NCBI RefSeq assembly: GCF_014643915.1
Contig: NZ_BMKE01000008.1
Span: 56,786-120,785 of the forward strand
Direction of reading: 5' to 3'
Length of the DNA: 64,000 nt
Source: Oceanisphaera marina
GTDB taxonomy: Bacteria; Pseudomonadota; Gammaproteobacteria; Enterobacterales; Aeromonadaceae
Below, in pieces: positions 48,450 through 57,263 of the stretch. The notes under the pieces are model-generated. The model was not told the origin of the DNA. It was given only the letters and a program-made list of their open reading frames with translations, and searched no databases. Position 1 is the first letter of the stretch; each line of letters starts with the position of its first letter. The position numbers and the translations under genes were made by a program.

Positions 48450-50822
48450 ATGAAACCCATAAAAACCTGGGCCCAGTATTATGTTGATCTGATGACCAAG
48501 CTGGGCATTGTTCGCTTTAGCATGGTGTTGGCTGCCTGCATCATACTGCTGGCTATTTTTATCCAGGTAGGGGTGACCTTGTTCCTTCGTGGAACCGTGG
48601 AGCCCATCGACATGGTACGGTCTGTTTTCTTCGGCTTGCTGGTGACGCCGTGGGCGGTGTATTTCTTGTCGGTGGTGGTCGATCAGCTTGAGGACTCTCG
48701 CCAGCGCCTGAGCCGCCTGGTGCAGCGATTGCAACAGATGCGAGAACGCGATCTCGAACTCAATAATGAGCTGCAAGAGAAAATACAGCTGCTTAATTGT
48801 CAGATAGAAGAAACCCACAAGGCGGAAATGGCGCGCCAGCAAGCCATTGAAGACCTGGAAGCAGAGGTCTATCAGCGTGAAAAGGCGCAGATGGAATCGC
48901 AAGAGCGCATGGCATTGCTACGTTCCTTTATCGATACCTCGCCGGATCTGGTGTATTACCGCAACGAGCTGGAAGAGTTCTCGGGATGTAACCGTGCCAT
49001 GGAAGATTTGCTGGGCCGACAGGAAAAAGAACTGATTGGTCTGACTCCCTTCGACGTTTACCCCGCGGACGTGGCGGAAAAAGTAGTGGAAACCGACAAG
49101 GAAGTCTTTGCCCGCAACGAAAGCCAGACCTACGAGCAATGGCTGCAATATCCCGATGGCCATCACGCCTGCTTTGAGTTGCGCAAGGTGCCGTTTTTTG
49201 ATCGTAATGGTAAACGGCTGGGGCTGTTGGGCTTTGGTCGGGATATTACCGAGCGCAAGCGCTATCAGGAGGAGCTGGAGAAAGCCAGTCGCGATAAAAC
49301 CACCTTTATCTCTACCATCAGTCATGAATTGCGCACCCCCTTGAATGGCATAGTGGGGCTGAGCCGTATCCTGCTGGCCACCAAGCTGGCTAAAGAGCAG
49401 CGCCAGCACCTTAAAACCATTCATTTCAGCGCCGTGACCCTGGGTAATATCTTCAACGACATTATCGATCTGGACAAGATAGATCGCAGCCGGCTGGAGC
49501 TGGCGCCCGAGCCGATGGACTTCCCCGGCTTTCTGGATGATCTGGAGAGCCTTGCCCGACTGCAGGCCGAGCAGAAAGGCCTGTACCTGCACTTTGATCG
49601 AGATGGTGATATTCCCGACTGGATTCTGGCTGATGGCACTCGTCTGCGCCAGGTGCTGTGGAATCTGGTGGGCAATGCGGTGAAGTTTACCGATGACGGT
49701 GGCGTCACCATTCGCTGCATGGCCGATGAATTGACGCCCGGCGAAATTACGCTGCGTTTCGATATTGAAGATACCGGCATCGGCATTCCGGCCGAGCTGC
49801 AGAAGGAAATCTTTGCCTTGTACTTTCAGGTGGAAGGCGATAAATACGCCACCGGCACCGGTATTGGCCTGGCGGTCTCCCAGCAGTTGGTGGATGCCAT
49901 GAAGGGCACCATAGAGCTGGACAGCGAGCCGGGTGAGGGTTCCTGCTTCAGTATCACCATCAGGGTACCCAGTACCTCGGCGCCGGTGGACGACCCTGTG
50001 GTGGCACATTTGCCGCCCTTGTCGATGCTGCTGGTGGAAGATGTAGAGCTGAATGTGACGGTGGCCTGTGCCTTGCTGGAAAAACTGGGACACAAGGTAA
50101 CGGTGGCGCGCGATGGCGGCGAGGCGCTGGCCTGGATGGCGCAGGTGAACTTCGATCTGGTGTTTCTCGACATTCAGTTACCGGACATGACCGGCTTCGA
50201 TATTGCCGCCCGATTGCGGCAAGAGGCGCGAGAAGAATCCAAACCGTTGCCGCCATTGGTGGCCCTCACCGCCAATGTGATCAGCGACAAAGAAGAGTAT
50301 CTGGCTAAAGGCATGGACGATGCCATCAGCAAGCCGCTCTCTTCCAAGGCCATCAAGGGGGTGCTGGCCCGATTTTTTGCTCATAGACCCGACGCACAAG
50401 CGAAGCAAGCGCTGCCAGCTGCCTCGGTGAAGGCGCCTGCCAAGCTCCCTGCCGCCGAGCCTCACATTGATGAAGCCGTGATTCTAGATACGGTATTTTT
50501 GACCGACTATGTCGATACGGTTGGCGCGGCTATTCTATTGTCCAGCGTGGATATGCTGGATCGGATGGCCGAAGATTATCTGAACAAGCTCAACGGCTTT
50601 GTGGCCAATAAAGAGCAGGACGGCATTGTCGAAGAAGCGCATAAAATAAAAGGCGCCGCCGGCTCTGTGGGTCTGAAGCGGGTACAGCTGCTGGCTCAGC
50701 AAATTCAAAGCCCCGATTTGCCCGATTGGTGGCAGCAACTGGACGGCTGGGTGAGTGAACTCAATCATCATCTGGCCATGGATCTGCTGGTGCTGCGCGA
50801 TTGGCTAGAGAGTCGGATATGA
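48450..50822 (+). CDS. arcB: Aerobic respiration control hybrid sensor kinase ArcB
   Basis: Tripartite sensor that responds to the quinone redox state and phosphorylates ArcA. It has 790 residues: two transmembrane helices (about 22-44 and 58-77), a coiled-coil linker, and a PAS domain with both redox cysteines of E. coli ArcB conserved in context (EFSGCNRAME and HHACFELRK). It continues with the kinase core with H292 (SHELRTPLNG, same number as E. coli), the receiver domain with D574 (FLDIQLPDM), and the HPt domain with H731 (EEAHKIKGAAGS). The complete phosphorelay is present. The ATG at 48450 is preferred over an adjacent GTG. It is divergent from gltB and overlaps dgt by four bases. Confidence 0.98.
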   Translation: MKPIKTWAQYYVDLMTKLGIVRFSMVLAACIILLAIFIQVGVTLFLRGTVEPIDMVRSVFFGLLVTPWAVYFLSVVVDQLEDSRQRLSRLVQRLQQMRERDLELNNELQEKIQLLNCQIEETHKAEMARQQAIEDLEAEVYQREKAQMESQERMALLRSFIDTSPDLVYYRNELEEFSGCNRAMEDLLGRQEKELIGLTPFDVYPADVAEKVVETDKEVFARNESQTYEQWLQYPDGHHACFELRKVPFFDRNGKRLGLLGFGRDITERKRYQEELEKASRDKTTFISTISHELRTPLNGIVGLSRILLATKLAKEQRQHLKTIHFSAVTLGNIFNDIIDLDKIDRSRLELAPEPMDFPGFLDDLESLARLQAEQKGLYLHFDRDGDIPDWILADGTRLRQVLWNLVGNAVKFTDDGGVTIRCMADELTPGEITLRFDIEDTGIGIPAELQKEIFALYFQVEGDKYATGTGIGLAVSQQLVDAMKGTIELDSEPGEGSCFSITIRVPSTSAPVDDPVVAHLPPLSMLLVEDVELNVTVACALLEKLGHKVTVARDGGEALAWMAQVNFDLVFLDIQLPDMTGFDIAARLRQEAREESKPLPPLVALTANVISDKEEYLAKGMDDAISKPLSSKAIKGVLARFFAHRPDAQAKQALPAASVKAPAKLPAAEPHIDEAVILDTVFLTDYVDTVGAAILLSSVDMLDRMAEDYLNKLNGFVANKEQDGIVEEAHKIKGAAGSVGLKRVQLLAQQIQSPDLPDWWQQLDGWVSELNHHLAMDLLVLRDWLESRI

Positions 50823-52174
50823 GTGATTATCAGCGTTTTATTTTAAGTGAACGGCAGCGACCCGCCACAGGGGACGAGACGGCGCTGAGCGCGATAGAAG
50901 TGGATCGCAGCCGTATCGTACAATGCTCACCGGTGCGGCGACTGCAGCAAAAAACTCAGGTGTTTCCGTTGGATGTGAAGGCCTCGGTGCGTAGCCGGCT
51001 GACCCACTCGCTGGAAGTAAAAGAAACCGGGCGTCAACTGGCATTGAGGGTACTGGCCGAGTTGGGCCCGGAGGTGGATCAGCAAGCCTTTGTCAGCCTG
51101 GTAGAAATGGCCTGCCTGCTGCACGATGTGGGCAATCCGCCCTTTGGTCATTTTGGCGAAGTGGTGATGATTGACTGGCTGCGCACTCGACTACCTTCCT
51201 TGTTCAAACAGGCGGTGGGCAGCGGATCGCGCCAGTGGCCCATGCTGATTGCGGACTTGCAGCAATTTGAAGGTAATGCGCAGAGCCTGCGCCTGTTGCA
51301 CAGCCTGCAGGGGCTGAACCTGACCTTGAGTCAGTTGGCGGCCTTGCAAAAATACGTGCGCGGCGCCTATCAACGCCAGAGCCATGGTCCCTGGCAGCAA
51401 AAACCCGGTCATTACTTTAGTGAACGACCGCTGATACAGCAGATGAGAACGCTGTTTCCCACCACGACTCGAGGCCGCTATCCCCTGACCTTTTTAATGG
51501 AGGCGGCCGATGACATGGCCTATGGGGTGGCCGATCTGGAAGATGCAGTAGATCGCGGCGTCTTGAGCCTGGCGGAGCTGGAGCAGGCGCTGTTGAGTAA
51601 CGGCAACGATTATCTTAAACAGTGCTGGCAGCAGGCGAAGGCGGATGACCCCGGCTTTTTCAGTCGCTTTCGCCAGAGCCTGAATGATGACTTGCTGGTT
51701 CTGGTCAGCGAGCAGTATTTGCTGCATCAGTCGGCGATTCTGGATGGCAGCCATAATTCCCCCCTGCTGGACGTAGAGCAGGCACCGGCGCAAGCGCTGC
51801 AGTGGTTGAAGGATTTTGCGCATCGGCAGGTGTTCAATCGTCGGGAAGTCGAGGCGCTGGAGCTGTCGGGATTTGCCGCGCTCAAGGGGGTGCTGGAAGC
51901 CTTTGCCCCCTTGCTTGCTCTGCCACAGCAAGAGTTTATCAGCCTAGAGCGCCGCCAGGATGCGGAAGGCCTGCTATTGCGTCGGCTATATCACAGGTTG
52001 CCGCCTCGTCATTTGGCGGCATATCGGCGCGACAGCCTGAATGCCGCCTTGTTTGAGAATGCCACCGAGCGAGAATGGTACTTCAGAGTCCGGTTATTGC
52101 TCGATTTTGTCAGCGGCATGACAGATACCTATGTGCTGGAAGAATACCGTTTGTTATGCGGATTTCAGGGCTAG
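50819..52174 (+). CDS. dgt: Deoxyguanosinetriphosphate triphosphohydrolase family protein
   Basis: HD-domain dNTPase that releases tripolyphosphate from dGTP. It has 451 residues, shorter than E. coli Dgt (505). The metal site is visible as H in RLTHSLEVKETGR and HD in LLHDVGNPPFGHFGE, with a further aspartate in MEAADDMAYGVADLED. The ATG overlaps the arcB stop (ATGA), so it is co-expressed with arcB. Substrate specificity among dNTPs is not certain from sequence. Confidence 0.93.
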   Translation: MSDYQRFILSERQRPATGDETALSAIEVDRSRIVQCSPVRRLQQKTQVFPLDVKASVRSRLTHSLEVKETGRQLALRVLAELGPEVDQQAFVSLVEMACLLHDVGNPPFGHFGEVVMIDWLRTRLPSLFKQAVGSGSRQWPMLIADLQQFEGNAQSLRLLHSLQGLNLTLSQLAALQKYVRGAYQRQSHGPWQQKPGHYFSERPLIQQMRTLFPTTTRGRYPLTFLMEAADDMAYGVADLEDAVDRGVLSLAELEQALLSNGNDYLKQCWQQAKADDPGFFSRFRQSLNDDLLVLVSEQYLLHQSAILDGSHNSPLLDVEQAPAQALQWLKDFAHRQVFNRREVEALELSGFAALKGVLEAFAPLLALPQQEFISLERRQDAEGLLLRRLYHRLPPRHLAAYRRDSLNAALFENATEREWYFRVRLLLDFVSGMTDTYVLEEYRLLCGFQG

Positions 52175-52235
52175 GTTGTGATGCCATTATCAAGCCGTAT
52201 TGGCGTTGCGGATTATCGAATACAAGAGTCGTAAT

Positions 52236-53468
52236 ATGAGCCTATGGCTGCCCCGGAGCCTGTTATTGCTGTCGTTATCCATCAGCGGCTTGTCTCAGGC
52301 GGCAGGCCCGGTAATGACCATGCATCAAGTGGTGTCCGGAGAAAGCTGGCGCATACTGGCAGGGCGCTATCAACTGAGTGAGCGCACATTGCGCCGGGAT
52401 TTTAATGCTCGGCGTTTTATGGCGCCCTTAACCCCCGGGGAGTGGATTTGGGTGCCGGCTCGTTCGCCCCAAGACAATTCAATTTCGAGAAAAAACACAG
52501 CGGTATTGTCTGCTCCCCTGCCGATGCCCGAGGCTTTGGTCGAGCGGCCCGCCGAGCCGTTAACTCCTGCGCCCAGTCTGCCGCGACTGGGTCCGCCAGA
52601 TCCGGCGCTTGCCCCAAAAACCGATAGGGTATTACTGACCCTGGCCACCGCAGCCAGAGCCGCGGCCACAGACAGGCTGGATCAGTTTGTAGAGCAGCAG
52701 GGAGCCACGCTGGCGGACAGCACGCTGTCGTTTGGTTCTCGTCAGCTCAGCGAGCTGCCTTGGCTCAATCCAGAACAATGGAGCTGGGATTATCAGCTGC
52801 CTTTCTTTGATAAAGCCCCCATGCTGAATAGCCGAATGGCACTGCCGATTATGTCGCAATGGCAAGGCGAGCTGGGGCTGGACTATCGGGGCGAACGGTT
52901 GACCTATCAGGCAGGCCTGCACTTTGAGCATCCGCTGACGAGTACTATCCGTGGCCATGTTGAACCCGTCATCGACTATCAGGCCGGTTGGGAGCACCAG
53001 CGCGGGGGAGTGCTGATGTTTTTGGATCATAAAGACTGGACCCTGGGCGCGGGCCAATATCAGCCGCTATCCGGCTGGCAGCAGCAGGCCGGTCGGCGTG
53101 AACGGCCGGCATCGGGTCAGGTATGGTTTGGTGAAGGACGGCTGGGAATGGTCCCGGGCTTGAGTGTGTCGAGCCGGTATTACCAGTGGCAGGGGCGCAA
53201 GCTTGACTTGTATGGCAGTGGTGATAAAGACAAGGCGGCCTTATCTCGACAGTGGTCGCTCAACTATTCGCCCTGGCGTATTTTTCGATTGCAAAGCTCG
53301 TTACTCAGCAACAGCGAAGATAATCTGGAATCCCGATTTCGCGTGGGAATCGAACTCCCCCTCGGCGTGGCCCCGGGGCTATGGTGGCAAAGCCTGATGG
53401 ATAAGCCCCGTTACGACCATTATCAGCCGCTGCAGCACCATAAGGTCATGGTGCTGGAACACCAATAA
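52236..53468 (+). CDS. LysM and inverse-autotransporter-like beta-barrel protein without passenger
   Basis: A 410-residue predicted outer-membrane protein. Residues 1-23 are a signal peptide (LLLLSLSISGLSQAA). Residues 30-74 look like a LysM motif (HQVVSGESWRILAGRY). A proline-rich linker follows, and from about 150 a beta-rich domain resembles the inverse autotransporter barrel of intimin/invasin and YchO: a DRLDQFVEQQGA lead-in, then YQPLSGWQ, ERPASGQVWFGEGRLG, YYQWQGRKLDLYGSG, and the closing RFRVGIELPLGV. The protein stops about 25 residues after the barrel, so no Ig-like or lectin passenger exists. The assignment is by remembered family pattern and is moderately sure. The ATG at 52236 was chosen for the signal peptide. 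Confidence 0.68.
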   Translation: MSLWLPRSLLLLSLSISGLSQAAGPVMTMHQVVSGESWRILAGRYQLSERTLRRDFNARRFMAPLTPGEWIWVPARSPQDNSISRKNTAVLSAPLPMPEALVERPAEPLTPAPSLPRLGPPDPALAPKTDRVLLTLATAARAAATDRLDQFVEQQGATLADSTLSFGSRQLSELPWLNPEQWSWDYQLPFFDKAPMLNSRMALPIMSQWQGELGLDYRGERLTYQAGLHFEHPLTSTIRGHVEPVIDYQAGWEHQRGGVLMFLDHKDWTLGAGQYQPLSGWQQQAGRRERPASGQVWFGEGRLGMVPGLSVSSRYYQWQGRKLDLYGSGDKDKAALSRQWSLNYSPWRIFRLQSSLLSNSEDNLESRFRVGIELPLGVAPGLWWQSLMDKPRYDHYQPLQHHKVMVLEHQ

Positions 53469-53521
53469 TCAGTTTTTCGAGCGGTACGCTTACGGCGTTA
53501 AGCTGTGTTGTCTCTCATGGC

Positions 53522-54031
53522 TCACGGATTTTTAGGTAAACGGGTAAATTCATCGTTGGCGAAGCTGGTGGGAACGGCGTTTTGCAGTATCGTTAGCAGC
53601 AGTATGGCTCGGGTTTCGCCATCGGCTTCCTGATAAATGGCTTCCAGCCCCGCGAAAGGACCCTGCTCGATGCGCACCGTATCCCCGGAGCGGGGGACAT
53701 CGCTGAGTTTATCTCTTAATTCATCGCTGTCGCAGTGCAGCATCAAATCGTACACCAACTCGTCGGGGACTTCACAGGGGCCACCACCAAAGCGGATCAG
53801 GTTGCGCACCCCGCGGGTCGAGCCTATGGTGGTTGAGCTGGTCATACCCAGATCGGCACGCACGAAAATATAACCGGGAAACAGCGCTTCTATCCGGGTG
53901 ACCATTTTGCGGCGCACGCGTTTTTTTACTTCGGCATAAGGATAAAATGCCTCTATATCCTGATTGGCCAGGTTTTGCAGCGCCCGCTCTTCTTCCCGGG
54001 GGCGGCAATGCGCCAAATACCATTTTTGCAT
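53522..54031 (-). CDS. rfaH: Transcription antitermination factor RfaH
   Basis: NusG paralogue that joins RNA polymerase paused at ops elements and promotes transcription and translation of long surface-polysaccharide and toxin operons. It has 169 residues with an N-terminal NGN domain (WYLAHCRPREEERALQNL, FPGYIFVRADL) and a C-terminal KOW-type domain (GDTVRIEQGPFAGLEAIY). An AGGGG site precedes the ATG. It converges on the barrel-protein gene and lies downstream of metQ's terminator. No ops element was noticed in the window. Confidence 0.95.
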   Translation of the reverse strand: MQKWYLAHCRPREEERALQNLANQDIEAFYPYAEVKKRVRRKMVTRIEALFPGYIFVRADLGMTSSTTIGSTRGVRNLIRFGGGPCEVPDELVYDLMLHCDSDELRDKLSDVPRSGDTVRIEQGPFAGLEAIYQEADGETRAILLLTILQNAVPTSFANDEFTRLPKNP

Positions 54032-54081
54032 GCATAACCCCTGATGTTGAATCTGATGGCGTTATTATGACAGCACAAAGT

Positions 54082-54108
54082 AAAAAGGCCACGGCAAGCC
54101 GTGACCTT
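54082..54108 (-). terminator. Terminator of metNIQ
   Basis: On the minus strand a ten-pair stem (AAGGTCACGG / CCGTGGCCTT with one G-T pair) and CTTG loop are followed by a T-run. It begins about 20 bases past the metQ stop. Confidence 0.88.
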
Positions 54109-54128
54109 GATGCTTTTCCAAACCGGAT

Positions 54129-54956
54129 TTACCAGCCTTTAACCACGCCACCTTTAAACAGCTCAAGTGCAGCTTGATAGACTTCTTCGCTTTGATATGC
54201 CTTCACGAAGGTCTTGATACGCTCATCATCCTGGTTGTCTTTGCGGGCCACAATCAGGTTTACGTAAGGTGATTCCTTGTCTTCTACAAACAGGCTGTCA
54301 CGACCGGGCAGCAAGTCGATTTGTGACGCATAAGTGGTGTTGATCACCGCCAGTGCCACGTCATCCAGCGAACGGGGCAGCTGTGGGGCTTCCAGCTCTA
54401 TGATGTTCAGCTCTTTTGGATTGGCAGTAATATTCAGCGGCGTGGCTTCCAGACCTACGGCATCATCCACTTCAATCAATCCTTTCTGTTCCAGCAGCAA
54501 CAGGGTACGGCCCAGATTGGTCGGGTCGTTCGGCACGGAAATCTTGGCACCGTTTTCCAGTTCATCCAGTGATTTTATGACCTTGGAATAGGCCGCAATA
54601 GGGTAAACGAAGGTATTACCCACGGCGATCAAGTCGTAACCACGGTCTTCAATCTGCTTGTCGAGGTAAGGCTGATGCTGGAAGGCATTGATGTCCAGGC
54701 TGCCATCACTCAAGGCGACGTTGGGTGTGACATAATCGCTGAACGAAACCAGCTCTACATCCAGATCGTATTGCTCTTTTGCCACCTTGACGGCAACTTC
54801 GGCTACCTGTTCTTCGGCACCGGCAATTACTCCCAGGCGCAGAGGCTTGGCGGCCGTTTCTTCAGCGGTATCTTTGGCTTGCTCACCACAACCGGCCAGC
54901 GCCAATGCCGAGGCCAGTACACTAACGGTAGTAAACGCTTTAAAACCTAACTTCAT
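54129..54956 (-). CDS. metQ: Methionine ABC transporter substrate-binding lipoprotein
   Basis: Captures D- and L-methionine in the periplasm for the MetNI transporter. It has 275 residues with a lipoprotein signal peptide ending in LAGC (C23 lipidated) and the NlpA/MetQ fold: LRLGVIAGAEEQVAEVA, FSDYVTPNVALSDGSLDINAFQH and VPNDPTNLGRTLLLL. An AAGGAG site precedes the ATG. It lies 18 bases after metI in a metN-metI-metQ operon like that of E. coli. Confidence 0.97.
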   Translation of the reverse strand: MKLGFKAFTTVSVLASALALAGCGEQAKDTAEETAAKPLRLGVIAGAEEQVAEVAVKVAKEQYDLDVELVSFSDYVTPNVALSDGSLDINAFQHQPYLDKQIEDRGYDLIAVGNTFVYPIAAYSKVIKSLDELENGAKISVPNDPTNLGRTLLLLEQKGLIEVDDAVGLEATPLNITANPKELNIIELEAPQLPRSLDDVALAVINTTYASQIDLLPGRDSLFVEDKESPYVNLIVARKDNQDDERIKTFVKAYQSEEVYQAALELFKGGVVKGW

Positions 54957-54974
54957 CGGGTAACTCCTTTTTAA

Positions 54975-55628
54975 TCAACGATGATCAACATAAGCCACCA
55001 GACGTTCGCCGGCGCTTTGAATAATTTGTACCAGTACCACCAACATCACCACGGTAATCAGCATGATTTGGGGATCGAAGCGCTGATAGCCGTAACGAAT
55101 ACCCACATCCCCCAGGCCGCCACCACCAATGGCTCCGGCCATGGCGGAGTAGTTCACCAGCGTGACCAGGGTAATGATAATGCCATTAAGCATGCCGGGC
55201 AGCGCCTCGGGCAAAAGCACTTTCTGTACTATTTGCATGCGTTTTGCACCCATGGCCTGTGCCGCTTCTACCAGGCCGGCAGGAATTTCCATCAGCGCGC
55301 CTTCCATCAGGCGGGCGACAAAGGGAATGGCGGCCACGGTCAACGGTACCACGGCGGCAATGGTGCCGATACTGGTACCGACAATCATGCGCGTAAAGGG
55401 AATAATGGCCACCAGCAGGATGATAAAGGGAATAGAGCGGCCAATATTCACCACCGAGCCCAATATTTTATTGAAGGCGGCATGTTCCCAGATTTGACCG
55501 GGTTTGCTTACATGCAGGGCGATGCCCAGAGGAATGCCCAGGGCGCAAGCAATCAAGCCCGAGCCAAAGGTCATGATCAGGGTTTCCCATAGCGCTGATA
55601 ACAGCAGATTAATCATGGCGTCGGACAT
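54975..55628 (-). CDS. metI: Methionine ABC transporter permease
   Basis: Five-helix membrane subunit of the methionine importer. The 217 residues equal E. coli MetI. The EAA coupling loop that contacts MetN is visible as [26 protein letters not shown], whose conserved core is EAAxxMGA. The ATG at 55628 (MSDAMINLL) lies inside the end of metN, a 20-base overlap; a longer frame to 55760 would sit entirely within metN and is rejected. Confidence 0.97.
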   Translation of the reverse strand: MSDAMINLLLSALWETLIMTFGSGLIACALGIPLGIALHVSKPGQIWEHAAFNKILGSVVNIGRSIPFIILLVAIIPFTRMIVGTSIGTIAAVVPLTVAAIPFVARLMEGALMEIPAGLVEAAQAMGAKRMQIVQKVLLPEALPGMLNGIIITLVTLVNYSAMAGAIGGGGLGDVGIRYGYQRFDPQIMLITVVMLVVLVQIIQSAGERLVAYVDHR

Positions 55629-56652
55629 AACCGAGTAACTCCACCTGAATTTTATGATCGCGAAGATAAGCCAGAGCGGCCTGTGTGTGTGCGGGCTCAC
55701 CGTCCAGTTCGGCCAGCATAAAGCCAAACTTGACGCCGCCGGCATATTCCATATCGGCACTCAAGATGCTGACATCGACGTTCAGCTCCCGGCTGAGTAT
55801 GGAAATCAGCGGGCTGTCTACGGTTTCACCACTGAAGCCCAATCGTACCAGAGGCAGGGCGCCGGGCAGGGGAGCCTCAACCAGGCGTTGCTGATATTCA
55901 TCGGGAATATCCAGGTTGATGGTTGAGGCAATAAAGCGCCGAGCCAGTTCGGTTTTGGCATTGGCAAAAAACCAGGCCACATCACCTTGTTCAATTAATT
56001 CGCCGTCATTGATAATGGCCACCCGGTCGCAGATGGTTTTTACCACATGCATCTCGTGAGTAATCAGAAGTATGGTTAGCCCCAACTGGCGGTTGATGTC
56101 TTTTAACAGCGTAAGAATAGACTGGGTGGTTTGCGGATCCAGTGCCGAGGTGGCCTCGTCACACAGCAAGACCTTGGGGTTGGGCGCCAGGGCGCGGGCA
56201 ATAGCCACCCGCTGTTTTTGACCACCGGATAACGCCTTGGGATAGGCATCGGCGCGATGGGACAGGCCAACCAGCTCAAGGAGTTCGGTTACGCGTTGCT
56301 TGATGGCTGACTTTTTCATGCCGGCCAGTTCGAGTGGCAAGGCGATGTTGGCGAAGACGGTACGTGACGACAGCAGGTTGAAATGCTGAAAGATCATGCC
56401 GATATTACGGCGCGCAGCCGGTAGCTGGCTATTATTGAGCAGTGTGAGATCCTGACCGTCGACCAGTACATTGCCTTCGGTAGGGCGCTCTAGCATATTG
56501 ACGCAGCGGATCAGGGTACTTTTGCCAGCCCCGGATTCACCGATAACGCCCATGATCTGACCGGCGGCAACCTCGAGGTTGATATTACGCACCGCATGAA
56601 CGGCATGTTCGCCTTCACCGTAGCGCTTATTGATATTAGTTAGCTTGATCAT
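55609..56652 (-). CDS. metN: Methionine ABC transporter ATP-binding protein
   Basis: Cytoplasmic ATPase of the methionine importer. It has 347 residues: Walker [10 protein letters not shown] (K44), signature LSGGQKQRV, Walker [13 protein letters not shown], and a C-terminal NIL domain (from about residue 265, [17 protein letters not shown]) that senses methionine and trans-inhibits transport in E. coli. The ATG at 56652 gives [12 protein letters not shown], matching the family; no strong ribosome-binding site is visible. The promoter upstream carries MetJ-type boxes. Confidence 0.97.
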   Translation of the reverse strand: MIKLTNINKRYGEGEHAVHAVRNINLEVAAGQIMGVIGESGAGKSTLIRCVNMLERPTEGNVLVDGQDLTLLNNSQLPAARRNIGMIFQHFNLLSSRTVFANIALPLELAGMKKSAIKQRVTELLELVGLSHRADAYPKALSGGQKQRVAIARALAPNPKVLLCDEATSALDPQTTQSILTLLKDINRQLGLTILLITHEMHVVKTICDRVAIINDGELIEQGDVAWFFANAKTELARRFIASTINLDIPDEYQQRLVEAPLPGALPLVRLGFSGETVDSPLISILSRELNVDVSILSADMEYAGGVKFGFMLAELDGEPAHTQAALAYLRDHKIQVELLGYVRRHD

Positions 56653-56740
56653 CGGAGGATGAGCCTTTGCGGTATGGTTATTCACTGCTTTAACAGATGA
56701 GTGTAGATACAAGTCATGCGAGCATAACTAATGGCAGCAG

Positions 56741-56769
56741 ATGCTAGGCCGTCTGGACGTCCAAGTCAA
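56741..56769 (-). promoter_or_regulatory. metNIQ promoter with MetJ boxes in the spacer
   Basis: On the minus strand TTGACT (56764-56769), exactly 17 bp, then TAGCAT (56741-56746). The spacer contains two adjacent 8-bp boxes, GGCCGTCT (56747-56754) and GGACGTCC (56755-56762), each matching the MetJ consensus AGACGTCT in 6 of 8 positions. MetJ with SAM binds tandem boxes and represses methionine genes, including metN in E. coli; binding here would block RNA polymerase directly. Confidence 0.78.
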
Positions 56770-56837
56770 TGTAAAATTTATCTCTGCGCTGCTAACCTTT
56801 GGAGTAGGTATCTTTCTTGCTTATCGGTCAGCACTTG

Positions 56838-57263
56838 GGATAGGGTTCAAGCAACGTTATTTTCCGTGTATTCAGGCAACGAACGTAAGGAAAACGGGAT
56901 AGGGTGCCAGTAATATTATCTTCCGTACCCTTCACGGAGCGAACTGTTAAGGAAAACGGATAGGATGCCAGTAATATTATCTTCCGTCCCCTTCGAGGAA
57001 CGAACTGTGAAGGAAAGCGGATAGGGTGCCAGTAATATTATCTTCCGTCCCCTTCGAGGAACGAACTGTTAAGGAAAGCGGATAGGGTGCCAGTAATATT
57101 ATCTTCCGTACCCTTCAAGGAACGAACTGTTAAGGAAAACGGATAGGATGCCAGTAATATTATCTTCCGTACCCTTCAAGGAACGAACTGTTAAGGAAAG
57201 CGGATAGGGTGCCAGTAATATTATCTTCCGTACCCTTCAAGGAACGAACTGTTAAGGAAAACA
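56838..57263 (+). repeat. 61-bp tandem repeat array ending at the yejB start codon
   Basis: Six near-identical 61-bp units start at 56897, 56958, 57019, 57080, 57141 and 57202; a divergent 59-bp unit starts at 56838. The units most distal to yejB differ most. Each contains AAGGAAA, GGATAGG, CCAGTAATATTATC, CCCTTC and GAACGAACTGT. The final AAGGAAAACA is the ribosome-binding site of yejB, so every unit carries a copy of that sequence. From the seventh base each complete unit also encodes a 19-residue mini-ORF (for example MPVILSSVPFKERTVKESG) ending in TAG, one base before the GTG/ATG of the next unit. The last mini-ORF has no such stop and runs into yejB out of frame. The whole array lies in the metN-yejB gap. 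No yej promoter could be fixed. Confidence 0.95.

Noticed and set aside
56731-56913. 60-codon plus-strand frame over the metN promoter
   Set aside because: Covers the MetJ operator and runs into the repeat array; no homology or ribosome-binding site.
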